Shown: positions 7,707-16,244, numbered from the stretch's first letter. The stretch: DNA of 64,000 nucleotides from Fen-178 sp049516835 (GCA_049516835.1 JBEKSR010000013.1:1-64000); one strand, 5' to 3'. A program made the numbers and translations. The notes: generated from the sequence alone by a model not told the origin.

Positions 7707-8650
7707 TTTGCGCGCCTCCGAAGCAGCCTGTCAGCCAGGTTCTGTTCCCGCGGAATCCACTTCAGCGTCACCCGCAGCCGGTGCATCTCAACGACCTCAA
7801 GGCACCGGTTCAGCAACCTCTGGAGTTTTGGATCGTTGATCGCCCACTTGCCGTTAAACTGGTTCACCACCAGTTCGGAATCCGAAAGAATCTCCGCGCG
7901 CTCTCGGCGGGGAATGTTACACAGCGCGTAGATTATCGCCCGGTATTCGGCCTCGTTGTTGGTCAGGCCGTCTACCCACCTGACACGCTTCTCGCCGGTG
8001 GTCTGGTTAAAGAACGCGTAACCGGAACCGGTGCCGTCTGGCCGCTTCCCGCCACCGTCAACAAAGATGCGGAACGGGCCGTGTGCCGTGACCGGTGGTG
8101 GGTAGCAGGGCCAACTCAGTCCTTTCTCCTCGTCTGCACCACGCCCCGCGCGTTTCCGGGCTTGGTGCGGACGGCGAAATCGTGCTTTAGCCGGGTCCCA
8201 GAGCCTGCCACCGAAATGAAGATCGCCGCCTTCTGCAAGGCCGTTCTCACCAGCGTAACCGAGCCCATCCAACCAATCATCGTAGGGCTGGATCTGGCTG
8301 CGACCGAAGCGCCCGGCCAATATTCGCCACCACTTCTTGCGACTCACGTGGCTGACGCCCTGGATAAGCAGATGGAAGTGAAGTCCACGAGGGTAATGTC
8401 GATAAGCTTCAGCCATGATCCAGCCGATGTCATTGCCGGCGTCGTGTTCGAGTTCGAGCAAGAACTTCCTTGCCTTTGCTATGGTCACCTTCCTGCCGTC
8501 AATAAGCTCTGGCGCTAATGTGATCGTCGCGAACCAGTCCGGTCTGAACCCCATAGATGCGAACCATTCGCCAGCTTCGTGCGCAATGCGCTTTTGGCGG
8601 CGCGCGCTTTCTGCGCGCCGCTCTAGCGCATTGCGATGATCCGTCAACAT
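7703..8650 (-). CDS. Predicted HUH Rep endonuclease-RNase HI fusion
   Basis: A 315-residue two-domain protein. Residues 35-150 resemble rolling-circle replication initiators: motif 1 FATITL (40-45), the HUH motif LHFHLLI with His91 and His93, then IQPYDDW, with Tyr132 as candidate nucleophile in GYAGEN, and GGDLHFGG. The lysine usually following the catalytic Tyr appears replaced by Glu. A charged linker (150-190) leads to a complete archaeal-type RNase HI domain: Asp198 (FVDGG), Glu235 (TNNEAEYRAI), Asp257 (SDSELVV), Asp307 (NLADRL), with VNQFNGKWAINDP between. A GAGGAG ribosome binding site precedes the ATG at 8650. Inferred role: replication initiation coupled to RNA removal from RNA:DNA hybrids. 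Confidence 0.72.
   Translation of the reverse strand: MLTDHRNALERRAESARRQKRIAHEAGEWFASMGFRPDWFATITLAPELIDGRKVTIAKARKFLLELEHDAGNDIGWIMAEAYRHYPRGLHFHLLIQGVSHVSRKKWWRILAGRFGRSQIQPYDDWLDGLGYAGENGLAEGGDLHFGGRLWDPAKARFRRPHQARKRAGRGADEEKGLSWPCYPPPVTAHGPFRIFVDGGGKRPDGTGSGYAFFNQTTGEKRVRWVDGLTNNEAEYRAIIYALCNIPRRERAEILSDSELVVNQFNGKWAINDPKLQRLLNRCLEVVEMHRLRVTLKWIPREQNLADRLLRRRAK
8582..8635. repeat. 54-bp two-tier hairpin in the start of the Rep-RNase H gene
   Basis: An outer perfect 11-bp inverted repeat (8582-8592 with 8625-8635) encloses a second perfect 9-bp inverted repeat (8597-8605 with 8613-8621), with a 7-base loop. It spans about codons 6-23 of the Rep-RNase H gene. HUH endonucleases commonly recognise hairpins, so this is a candidate origin or attenuator; the function is inference. 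Confidence 0.75.
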
Positions 8651-8921
8651 TTTCGTTCTGCTCCTCTACGTACGCCTTAACTCCCTATACACACTTAACT
8701 TTTGAAGATGGTGTGTGTTCTATTGGCCGCTGCGGGATGGGGTCTGATGCCCGAACGCCTGATTAAAGGCTACGCCCGGAAAGACTGGATGAAACTGGAA
8801 AATTTCTGGATTTTTGACAAGACTAAGGAAACACGCGTTTCTCAGATGCCATCAGCAAGACTGGCACATTTGACACCGTGGACTGGAACTGCGCTGGCAT
8901 CCGAAAATCTCGCCGAGCAGA
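8651..8921. other. Intergenic region upstream of the Rep-RNase H gene
   Basis: There is no convincing gene. The region must hold the leader and promoter of the minus-strand Rep-RNase H operon; a GAGGAG-type ribosome binding site lies just upstream of 8650. A plus-strand open frame from 8702 is not credible. Confidence 0.5.
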
Positions 8922-9752
8922 TCACAAAGCGGCTCCAGATCCTTTCCTTTTTGAGGCGTATTCCTTGCGCCACAAGTCGTCTGGCTTGCAGCCAACTGCC
9001 TCAGCCACTTTGGCCAGTCTTTGGGTATTCCCCCGTAGTTCACCGCGCTGGAGGGCATAGATGAACGTGACAGAGACTCCGATCTTGCTGGCAAAGTTCT
9101 TGACGGTTAATTGCCCCTGCGCTTTTTTGAGCCGCTCCTTGGCGGCCTGAACGAACGTTCTTGCTGGTCGTTCGGCCGCCAGGCGATGGAGCCTGCTTTC
9201 CCAGTGTTTACGCCGGACGCGAAGAGCCGAACGAAGTCGGATTGGCTGCGACCGCATTAAGCCCCCGACGGTGAAAGTGCCGTGGCTACACCACCACATG
9301 CCCAGTTCTGCAGTGCCCATTCCGACGTATTTGCAGGCCTCTTCGACAGTGCGCTGCCACACGCCATTCCTTTTTGATGCAATCCGCTTGACCAGATTTC
9401 TAGAAATGGCGTCAAGGCGCGAAGTCTCAGCGGCAATATCCAAGACTTCCGATTTCTTGGCCTCTTCGATGTATTCGTGGGCTTCTGCGTTGAATACGGC
9501 AATCGCGTACTCCACGAAAAAAGGCAGGAGGTCTGAACGGCTTAGAATGTGCTTGTGCTCTTTCCCTGAGGCACGATCTGACATCCACGACGAGAGAAAT
9601 CGACGAAGTGAGTTGTCCAGCCTTCCTTCAGCGGCTGCCTCGGCGCTTCTGATTCTGGATACGGCATCAGGCCGCAATTGCACATCGCGGTCGCCGGTTT
9701 GAGAATCAGGGTGGGCTCCTTTCAGCCCGGCTCCACGTTTTGAATTCCGCAT
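8922..9752 (-). CDS. Regulator with C-terminal XRE-type HTH
   Basis: About 276 residues from the ATG at 9752; a longer frame to 9899 would overlap the next gene's coding region and is less likely. The C-terminal segment LTVKNFASKIGVSVTFIYALQ plus NTQRLAKVAEAVGCKPDDLW is a lambda-repressor-like HTH. The rest is helical and rich in charged residues, with no recognised domain. It sits between the Rep-RNase H operon and the serine recombinase on the same strand, so it may control element replication or excision. The long N-terminal domain is unlike simple XRE repressors. Confidence 0.65.
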   Translation of the reverse strand: MRNSKRGAGLKGAHPDSQTGDRDVQLRPDAVSRIRSAEAAAEGRLDNSLRRFLSSWMSDRASGKEHKHILSRSDLLPFFVEYAIAVFNAEAHEYIEEAKKSEVLDIAAETSRLDAISRNLVKRIASKRNGVWQRTVEEACKYVGMGTAELGMWWCSHGTFTVGGLMRSQPIRLRSALRVRRKHWESRLHRLAAERPARTFVQAAKERLKKAQGQLTVKNFASKIGVSVTFIYALQRGELRGNTQRLAKVAEAVGCKPDDLWRKEYASKRKGSGAAL

Positions 9753-9823
9753 ACGCTGGCAGGCTGCCAGTTTCAGTTTAGCAGCGCGCGATTTGGGCGG
9801 TGCAGAGCGGCCGCATAGCCCGA

Positions 9824-10054
9824 TCACTTCCCCTCGCCGGCGTAGCTCATCTCGATCACAAGGTTGGAACCGTCCGGCACATCCGGGTGCGTGTAACACT
9901 GCTGCTCGCGTCTATCTCCATTAATCTCTGGCACGCCATCAACAACCCGGAGTCCATGGTAGTAGTGGACGCCGCCCCATTTCTTGCGCCATGCCTTGCT
10001 GTCTTTCTTACGCTTGCCCGCCGCGTTGCCGCGTATCTGTCTAGGCTTCGACAT
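9824..10054 (-). CDS. Small basic protein coupled to serine recombinase
   Basis: A 76-residue protein from ATG 10054, whose start lies 14 bases inside the end of the recombinase gene. The N-terminus is strongly basic (MSKPRQIRGNAAGKRKKDSKAWRK in two segments), followed by GGVHYYHGLRVVDGVPEIN and a YTHPDVPDGSNLVIEMSY tail that looks like a folded beta-rich domain. I do not recognise the family. Overlap with the recombinase gene suggests co-expression and perhaps a partner role in DNA binding. Confidence 0.5.
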   Translation of the reverse strand: MSKPRQIRGNAAGKRKKDSKAWRKKWGGVHYYHGLRVVDGVPEINGDRREQQCYTHPDVPDGSNLVIEMSYAGEGK

Positions 10055-10688
10055 CTGCTTTCTTGCGCTTCGCCTTGAGGACCGCCGCGCTGCTTTCGCC
10101 GGCAAGTCTCCGCTGGATCGTCATTGGGCTGACGCCGGTTCCCTTGGCGATCTGCCGGATACTCAAGCCCCGCTGGCGCATCTCCCGGACCCGCTCCGAC
10201 CGCAACGCCGCCGGGCGACGCCCCAAACGGATTCCCTTCGCTCGGGCGCGATTGAGGCCCGCCAGAACCCGTTCCGATAAGCGGATACGCTCCTGCTTGG
10301 CGACGCAAGCCAGAATGGCCAGCACCGCCTCGGCGAACGGGCCAATGCTCCGCAAGTACTCCTCCTTGAAGCTCCACCACTGGATTCCGTTCGACTTCAG
10401 CCGCTCCAGATGCTGCAACGTCTCGACGACTCCTTCACGAGAGAATCTGTCGAGACTCCAGAACAACACCAAATCGAACTTCTTGCGGGAGGCGTCCTCG
10501 AACATCTGCCGGAATGCCGGTCGGTCGGCCGTCTTGCCGGATGCCTTGTCCACGTACTCGTGCACGACCGTCCAACCTTCGCCGGCCTTGTGAGCGACGA
10601 ACTGGCGCAGTTCCAGGAGTTGGTTCTCGTAGTCTTGGCCTTTATCCTTGGTGGACACGCGCGCATACAACGCAATTCGGATCTTCAT
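10041..10688 (-). CDS. Serine recombinase (resolvase/invertase family)
   Basis: A 215-residue small serine recombinase. The catalytic domain holds the nucleophilic serine in YARVSTKD (Ser12) and LFWSLDRFSREG, and the family's E-R-I-R-L-S-E-R helix around residues 130-140. A Hin-like C-terminal HTH follows: SERVREMRQRGLSIRQIAKG then VSPMTIQRRL. It may resolve or invert DNA within the element, or be a relic of a nested transposon. No clear res site was found in the 500 bases upstream. Confidence 0.9.
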   Translation of the reverse strand: MKIRIALYARVSTKDKGQDYENQLLELRQFVAHKAGEGWTVVHEYVDKASGKTADRPAFRQMFEDASRKKFDLVLFWSLDRFSREGVVETLQHLERLKSNGIQWWSFKEEYLRSIGPFAEAVLAILACVAKQERIRLSERVLAGLNRARAKGIRLGRRPAALRSERVREMRQRGLSIRQIAKGTGVSPMTIQRRLAGESSAAVLKAKRKKADVEA

Positions 10689-10899
10689 ATCCTAATTGTA
10701 CCATAAACAACCCTTTGTTAGTACACCGGAATGCCGCCAATTACCGCCTTGTTTGCAACGCCCGGCTGGGCGAAAAACTAGGGGGATTCTGGTACACGGC
10801 GAAATTGTCCCGGTAGGTCTCGTTCTTCCCGCTCGCGCCGCCCCCGTCGCCCCAACGAAGCCTGTGCCCCTGACCGCCGTTTTGAACCCGCGCCAAAAG

Positions 10900-11056
10900 T
10901 GCCCAGCGTGGCCCTAGCGTGCCCGCCAGCCGGCCTCTGGCGCTTCCCCTGGTGGTTTGCTGCCCTGGGATTGCCCGGACGAACCTGGCTCCGGCCATGT
11001 GGAGGGGCTATTTTGTGTAGCTGGCCGCAAAAAGGCCCCGAGCGTAAGCCCTGGTG
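10900..11056 (+). repeat. Dispersed ~155-bp repeat, copy 1
   Basis: This segment matches 16091-16244 with scattered substitutions and small indels. Shared blocks include GGCCCTAGCG, CCGCCAGCCGGCCTC, GGTGGTTTGC, CCATGTGGAGG, GGCTATTTTGTG and AGGCCCCGAGCGTAAGCCCT. The two copies bracket the NHL gene and the IS. No ORF is conserved across it. Confidence 0.75.
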
Positions 11057-11075
11057 ATCCCGTAGGTTCGAAGAG

Positions 11076-11148
11076 AGAATCCAACTCGCAAGAATCCAAC
11101 TCACAGAATCCAACTCGCAAGAATCCAACTCACAGAATCCAACTCGCA
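11076..11148 (+). repeat. 29-bp tandem repeat, 2.5 copies
   Basis: Alternating 15- and 14-base units (AGAATCCAACTCGCA and AGAATCCAACTCAC) run five units in a row, giving a 29-bp period. It lies 50 bases upstream of the NHL gene. There are no spacers of unique sequence, so it is not a CRISPR. Confidence 0.85.
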
Positions 11149-11198
11149 GGATCAAAGAATGGGGGCTAGGTGTATACTGAAGCAGCCGCGAGGTCAAA

Positions 11199-14100
11199 AT
11201 GGAAACTCCTGCTCGACCGCGTCTACTGCCTGCTGTTCTTCTCAGTTTGGTCATGTCCTGGTCCACATTTGGCCAGACCTACACGATCAACACGTTCGCT
11301 GGCGGCGGGCTGCCGGTGAACATCCCAGGAACATCCGCCGGCCTGGGCTCGCCAAATTCTGTTGCGGTGGACGGGGCAGGCAATCTCTTTTTCCCGGCGC
11401 AAGAGAATGTTGTCCTGCGATTGGACGCCACAACGGGTATCTTGACCCTGGTGGCGGGGAACGGGACGCCAGGCTTCAGCGGCGACAACGGCCCGGCCAC
11501 CAGCGCCCAGTTGTACGGCCCCCAAGGCGTCGCCGTGGACAGTGCTGGCAACCTGTACATTGCCGATACTGGTAACAACCGCATCCGCAAGGTCACGAAC
11601 GGGGTGATCACCACCGTGGCGGGAAATGGGCAGCCAGGCTTCAGCGGCGACAACGGTCCGGCCACCAGCGCCCAGTTGAGCGGCCCCACCGGCCTCGCCG
11701 TGGACTCTGCCGGCAACCTCTACATCGGGGACACTGGTAACAGCCGCATCCGCGAGGTCTCCAACGGGGTGATCACCACCGTCGCGGGAAGCGGGCCGTG
11801 TTCTCGCATTTTTCCGCCCGTGTCGTGCAACAGCGGCCAGTTGCTCGCGCCCATGGGGGTCGCCGTGGACTCTGCTGGCAACCTCTACATCGCGGAGAGT
11901 GGTGAGAGCGCGGACACTGGTAACAGCCGCATCCTCCAGGTCTCCAACGGGGTGATCACCACCGTGGCGGGCGGCGGCTTCTCTGGTTTGGGCGACAACG
12001 GCCCGGCCACCAGCGCCACGTTGTACCTTCCTTATGGGGTCGCCGTGGACCCTGCTGGCAACCTCTACATTGCCGAATACTATAGGTGCCTCATCCGCAA
12101 GGTCTCGAATGGAGTGATCACCACTGTGGCAGGGGGCGGCCCGTCGCTCGGCGACAACGGCCCGGCCACCAGCGCCCAGTTGAACTTTCCCGAAGGCGTC
12201 GCCGTGGATTCCGCCGGCAACCTCTACATCGCGGACAGTAATAACAACCGCATCCGCAAGGTCTCGATCTCCAACGGGGTGATCACCACCTTGGCAGGAA
12301 ACGGGACGCAAAGCTTCAGCGGCGACAACGGCCCGGCCACCGGCGCCCAGTTGGCCGGTCCCATGGCGGTCGCCGCGGACCCTGCTGGCAACCTCTACAT
12401 CGCCGACTATGGCAACGGCCGCATCCGCAAGGTCTCGAATGGAGTGATCACCACCGTGGCGGGAAACGGGCCGTGTTCTCGCACGATCTCGCCCACGTCG
12501 TGCTACGGGGGCGACAACGGCCTGGCCACCAGCGCCCAGTTGTACGATCCCATGGGGGTCGCCGTCGATTCGGCCGGCAACCTCTACATCGCAGACTCCG
12601 GTAACCACCGCATCCGCGAGGTCTCGAACGGGGTGATCACCACCGTGGCGGGCGGCGGCTTCTCTGGTTTGGGCGACAACGGCCCGGCCACCAGCGCCGC
12701 CCTGAGTGCTCCCATGGCGGTCGCTGTGGACTCCGCCGGCAACCTCTACATCGCCGACTCTGGTAACGTCCGCATCCGCAAGGTCTCGAACGGGGTCATC
12801 ACCACCGTCGCGGGAAACGGGACGGAAGGCTCTAGCGGCGACAACGGCCCGGCCACTAGCGCCCAGTTGGCCTATCCCTGGGGCGTCGCCGTGGATTCCG
12901 CCGGCAACCTCTACATCGCAGACTCCGGTAACTACCGCATCCGCACGGTCTCGAACGGGGTGATCACCACCGTGGCGGGAAATGGGACCCAGGGTTTCAG
13001 CGGCGACAACGGCCCGGCCACCAGCGCCGCCCTGAGTGGTCCCAACGGCGTCGCTGTGGACTCGGCTGGCAACCTTTACATCGCCGACTACTATAACAAC
13101 CGTATCCGCAAGGTCTCGAATGGAGTGATCACCACGGTGGCAGGGGGCGGCGCGTCCTTCGGCGACAACGGCCCGGCCACCAGCGCCCAGTTGTACGAGC
13201 CGTGGGGAGTCGCCGTGGACTCCGCTGGCAACCTCTACATCGCCGACTCTGGTAACGACCGCATCCGTGTTTTAACTCCCTCCGGCTCCTCCTGCTCGGC
13301 TTCCGTTACTCCGCTCTCTTTGTTCGCCGCTGCTGCGGGCGGGAACCTCACCGTCACCATTCAGACCAGCCCGTCCTGCGCCTGGGCAATTCAGAGCCTG
13401 CCGGCCTGGATCACGTTCTCCGGAAGCGTTGTTGGGACCGGTTCCGGCAGCGTCACGCTCAGTGTGGCCGCGAATCCGAGCAGGCCGCGCACGGCCACGG
13501 TTTCGATTGCAGGAGTCGCGGTTACAGTCAACGAGGCGGGGGTGGTGGGCTCACTGAGCATCACCAAAATGCACACTGGAAACTTGGCGCAGGGACAGAC
13601 CGGGGCAACGTACACGGTTACGGTGTGGAACTGGGTTGGAGCCGCCGCGACCAGCGGGACGGTGACGGTGACGGAGACGGTCCCCGCGGGGCTGACGCTG
13701 GTCTCGATGGCGGGGACGGGGTGGACGTGCCCGGCGGGCGGTAGCAGTTGCACGCGCAGTGATGGCCTGGCGGCTGGCGCGAGTTATCCGGCAATCACCG
13801 TCACTGTGAACGTGGCTGCCAACGCGCAATCGCAGGTGACCAACCAAGTGAGTGTATCGGGGGGTGGCTCCGCCGCTGCTTCTGCAAGTGACCCGACTAC
13901 CATCATCGCGAACGTTACGGCGCCGCTACCCACCATCAAGGGCGTGACGAACGCGGCGAGCTATGCCACCGGGGCGGTTTCCCCAGGCGAGTTGGTCACG
14001 ATCTTTGGCACGAACATCGGACCGGCCACCGCGGCATACGCGACCACGGACCCGTCCATTGGGAAGCTGGCGACCACCATTGGCGGCGTGCAGGTGCTGT

Positions 14101-14657
14101 TCAATGGCATCGCCGCTCCCATGATTTACGCCAGCAGCACACAGGTGTCGGCGGTGGTGCCGTATGAGATGGCCTCCGTTGCCAGCCCGTCGGTGTGGAT
14201 CAAGTACCTGGGACAGACTTCCAACGGGTACCCGTTGACCTCGGCGACCACCGCCCCAGGGCTGTTCACGCAGAACGCCTCGGGGAGCGGGCCGGGGGCC
14301 ATCCTGAACCAGGACAACAGCGTGAACGGGCCGGGGAATCCGGCGGCCAAGGGCAGCATCGTGCAGGTGTATCTGACAGGCGAGGGCCAGACCAGCCCGC
14401 CGAGCGTCACGGGCGCGATTACGACCGCGAACTTGCCGCCTCCGCAGGTGACGCCGGCGCCGCTGCTGGCGGTCGGGGTGACTATCAACGGCCAGCCGGC
14501 GCTCTATGTGTACGCCGGGGAGGCTCCGGGCCTGGTGGCCGGGATGATGCAGCTCAACGTCCAGATCCCCTCAAACGCGCAGTCGGGGAACCTGCCAATC
14601 CTAGTGTCGATCGGCCGGAACACGAGCCAGAACAACGTGACCGTCTCGGTGCAGTAA
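11199..14657 (+). CDS. Secreted NHL-repeat protein with Solibacter C-terminal domain
   Basis: A 1152-residue exported protein. Signal peptide over residues 1-25, then about twelve NHL blades of the form VAVDSAGNLYIADSGNxRIRK plus VSNGVITTVAGNG, each about 45-55 residues and nearly identical at DNA level (to ~13270). A BACON-like Ig domain follows (SCAWAIQSLPAWIT), then a DUF11-like domain (TVTVTETVPAGLTLVS), then the TIGR03437 Solibacter C-terminal domain (GVTNAASYATGAVSPGELVT ... NVTVSVQ). Probably a surface adhesion or carbohydrate-binding protein. It is cargo of the integrative element. The ISAzo13-type IS begins at the base after the stop codon. Confidence 0.9.
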   Translation: METPARPRLLPAVLLSLVMSWSTFGQTYTINTFAGGGLPVNIPGTSAGLGSPNSVAVDGAGNLFFPAQENVVLRLDATTGILTLVAGNGTPGFSGDNGPATSAQLYGPQGVAVDSAGNLYIADTGNNRIRKVTNGVITTVAGNGQPGFSGDNGPATSAQLSGPTGLAVDSAGNLYIGDTGNSRIREVSNGVITTVAGSGPCSRIFPPVSCNSGQLLAPMGVAVDSAGNLYIAESGESADTGNSRILQVSNGVITTVAGGGFSGLGDNGPATSATLYLPYGVAVDPAGNLYIAEYYRCLIRKVSNGVITTVAGGGPSLGDNGPATSAQLNFPEGVAVDSAGNLYIADSNNNRIRKVSISNGVITTLAGNGTQSFSGDNGPATGAQLAGPMAVAADPAGNLYIADYGNGRIRKVSNGVITTVAGNGPCSRTISPTSCYGGDNGLATSAQLYDPMGVAVDSAGNLYIADSGNHRIREVSNGVITTVAGGGFSGLGDNGPATSAALSAPMAVAVDSAGNLYIADSGNVRIRKVSNGVITTVAGNGTEGSSGDNGPATSAQLAYPWGVAVDSAGNLYIADSGNYRIRTVSNGVITTVAGNGTQGFSGDNGPATSAALSGPNGVAVDSAGNLYIADYYNNRIRKVSNGVITTVAGGGASFGDNGPATSAQLYEPWGVAVDSAGNLYIADSGNDRIRVLTPSGSSCSASVTPLSLFAAAAGGNLTVTIQTSPSCAWAIQSLPAWITFSGSVVGTGSGSVTLSVAANPSRPRTATVSIAGVAVTVNEAGVVGSLSITKMHTGNLAQGQTGATYTVTVWNWVGAAATSGTVTVTETVPAGLTLVSMAGTGWTCPAGGSSCTRSDGLAAGASYPAITVTVNVAANAQSQVTNQVSVSGGGSAAASASDPTTIIANVTAPLPTIKGVTNAASYATGAVSPGELVTIFGTNIGPATAAYATTDPSIGKLATTIGGVQVLFNGIAAPMIYASSTQVSAVVPYEMASVASPSVWIKYLGQTSNGYPLTSATTAPGLFTQNASGSGPGAILNQDNSVNGPGNPAAKGSIVQVYLTGEGQTSPPSVTGAITTANLPPPQVTPAPLLAVGVTINGQPALYVYAGEAPGLVAGMMQLNVQIPSNAQSGNLPILVSIGRNTSQNNVTVSVQ

Positions 14658-15961
14658 GAGCCTGTCAGGAAATTAGTAAAACAAGTTGACCTGGTTTTGT
14701 TTTATACTTGTGGAGTGGTGAACCACAAGGACATCCGGCGGCGGTTTCGTTCTTTGGCGGCCTTCCTGGACGAGCGGATGCGGCGCCTGGTCGCCGCCGC
14801 CGAGAGCGAGGCTGTCGGGTATGGAGGGATCTCGGCGGTGGCGCGGGCGACGGGGGTATCCCGCCGAGCGATCACCGAAGGGATGAAGGAACTGAACCGG
14901 CAGACGGCGGCGCGCGGGACGCGATCGGCGTCATCCCGAATCCGGCGGAAGGGTGCCGGTCGAAAGAGGACCATCGATAGGGACCCGACCCTGCTGGCAG
15001 ATTTGGATCGACTGGTGGATCCGACGACTCGCGGAGATCCCGAATCCCCCCTGAGGTGGACCTGCAAGAGCGTGCGCACGTTGGCGGAGGAACTCCAGCG
15101 GGAAGGTCACGCCGTCAGTTATCAAACAGTGGCCGAAGTGCTTCACGCCATGGACTACAGCTTGCAAGCAAACCAGAAGACGCTGGAGGGAAGCCAGCAT
15201 GCGGATCGGGATCAACAGTTTGAATACATCAACCGGAAGGCGCAGCGATACCTGAAGCAAGGCGAACCTGTGATTTCGGTGGACACCAAGAAGAAGGAAC
15301 TGGTGGGGGATCTCAAGAACGCGGGGCGCGAGTGGCAGCCGAAAGGCGAACCCGAACCCGTGCGGGTTCACGACTTCGAAATCCGGGAGCCGGGGAAGGG
15401 CAAGGTGGCACCCTACGGCGTCTACGACTTGGGGCGCAACGTAGGGTGGGTCAGCGTGGGAGTCGATCACGACACGGCGGCCTTTGCAGTAGAGAGCATT
15501 CGCCGGTGGTGGCGCTGGATGGGGCGCCCCAGCTATCCGCAAGCGCGCCGTCTATTGATTACCGCAGACTCCGGGGGGAGCAATGGCGCACGCGTGCGGT
15601 TGTGGAAGTGGGAGTTGCAACAGTTGGCCGACGAAACCGGGCTGGAGGTCTCGGTCTGTCACTTCCCGCCGGGCACCAGCAAGTGGAACAAAATCGAACA
15701 CCGCCTGTTCTCATTCATCAGCCAGAACTGGCGCGGTAGACCGCTGATCAGCCACGAGGTCATCATCAATCTCATCGCCGCCACCACGACAACGACCGGC
15801 CTAGCCGTGAAAAGCAAACTCGACACCAATGTCTATCCCGCCGGAGTCAAGGTTTCCGATCAGCAAATGGCTGAACTCCAACTCCGGAGAGACCGGTTTC
15901 ATGGCGATTGGAACTACAGCCTACTACCTCGAAGTTGACACACTTATTTGCTGACGCACCC
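14658..15961 (+). mobile_element. ISAzo13-family insertion sequence
   Basis: About 1.3 kb with imperfect terminal inverted repeats of about 30 bp (20 of 30 positions match): left end GAGCCTGTCAGGAAATTAGT at 14658, right end complement GGGTGCGTCAGCAAATAAGT ending at 15961. The IS is flanked by TAA on both sides (14655-14657 and 15962-15964), a possible 3-bp target duplication. The left TAA is also the stop codon of the NHL gene. Confidence 0.8.
14715..15938 (+). CDS. ISAzo13-family transposase
   Basis: About 407 residues from GTG 14715 (GTG 14718 is also possible). An N-terminal HTH region (GISAVARATGVSRRAITEG) is followed by a DDE catalytic domain: Asp in ISVDTKKKE, Asp in LLITADSGGSNG, and Glu in NKIEHRLFSFI. 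This combination is typical of ISAzo13 / Rhodopirellula-type transposases. The frame is intact and bounded by recognisable terminal repeats, so the copy may be active. It catalyses cut-and-paste or copy transposition of its own element. Confidence 0.92.
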   Translation: MVNHKDIRRRFRSLAAFLDERMRRLVAAAESEAVGYGGISAVARATGVSRRAITEGMKELNRQTAARGTRSASSRIRRKGAGRKRTIDRDPTLLADLDRLVDPTTRGDPESPLRWTCKSVRTLAEELQREGHAVSYQTVAEVLHAMDYSLQANQKTLEGSQHADRDQQFEYINRKAQRYLKQGEPVISVDTKKKELVGDLKNAGREWQPKGEPEPVRVHDFEIREPGKGKVAPYGVYDLGRNVGWVSVGVDHDTAAFAVESIRRWWRWMGRPSYPQARRLLITADSGGSNGARVRLWKWELQQLADETGLEVSVCHFPPGTSKWNKIEHRLFSFISQNWRGRPLISHEVIINLIAATTTTTGLAVKSKLDTNVYPAGVKVSDQQMAELQLRRDRFHGDWNYSLLPRS

Positions 15962-16090
15962 TAAGCAACGACGGGGGACTGGAGCAAAACCCGGTGCGTG
16001 ACGATTCTGTCCACACCCTTTCGCCTCCCAAAGCAACTGAAAAATACGAGCAAGGGCTTGCCGGGGCTGCGTACGGGCCACCTATAGAAT

Positions 16091-16244
16091 GGCCCAGCCT
16101 GGCCCTAGCGACCCGCCAGCCGGCCTCCGGGCGGTCTGCCGGTGGTTTGCCCTTTGGAATTGACCGGATCACCCCTGCTCCAACCATGTGGAGGGCTATT
16201 TTGTGGGGCTGGCCCTAAGAAGGCCCCGAGCGTAAGCCCTAGGG
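16091..16244 (+). repeat. Dispersed ~155-bp repeat, copy 2
   Basis: An imperfect direct repeat of 10900-11056. It covers most of the gap between the IS and the XRE gene and overlaps the last codons of the latter. Apart from this repeat the 15962-16238 gap holds nothing recognisable. Confidence 0.75.

Larger units (their letters stand above)
10689..11198. other. 510-bp non-coding segment with repeats
   Basis: There is no supported gene. The segment contains one copy of a ~155-bp dispersed repeat (10900-11056) and a short tandem repeat array (11076-11148), and ends in the leader of the NHL-repeat gene. Confidence 0.6.

Noticed and set aside
8702..9064. 120-codon plus-strand frame in the region upstream of the Rep-RNase H gene
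   Set aside because: Its 3' half is antisense to the HTH regulator and it has no recognisable features.
11223..12608. Long minus-strand open frame opposite the NHL repeats
   Set aside because: A shadow of repetitive GC-rich coding sequence; no start signal and no protein-like features.
11440..13280. Regularly spaced near-identical DNA repeats, possible CRISPR
   Set aside because: They are in-frame NHL blades of one long protein; the spacing is coding and there are no unique spacers or cas genes.
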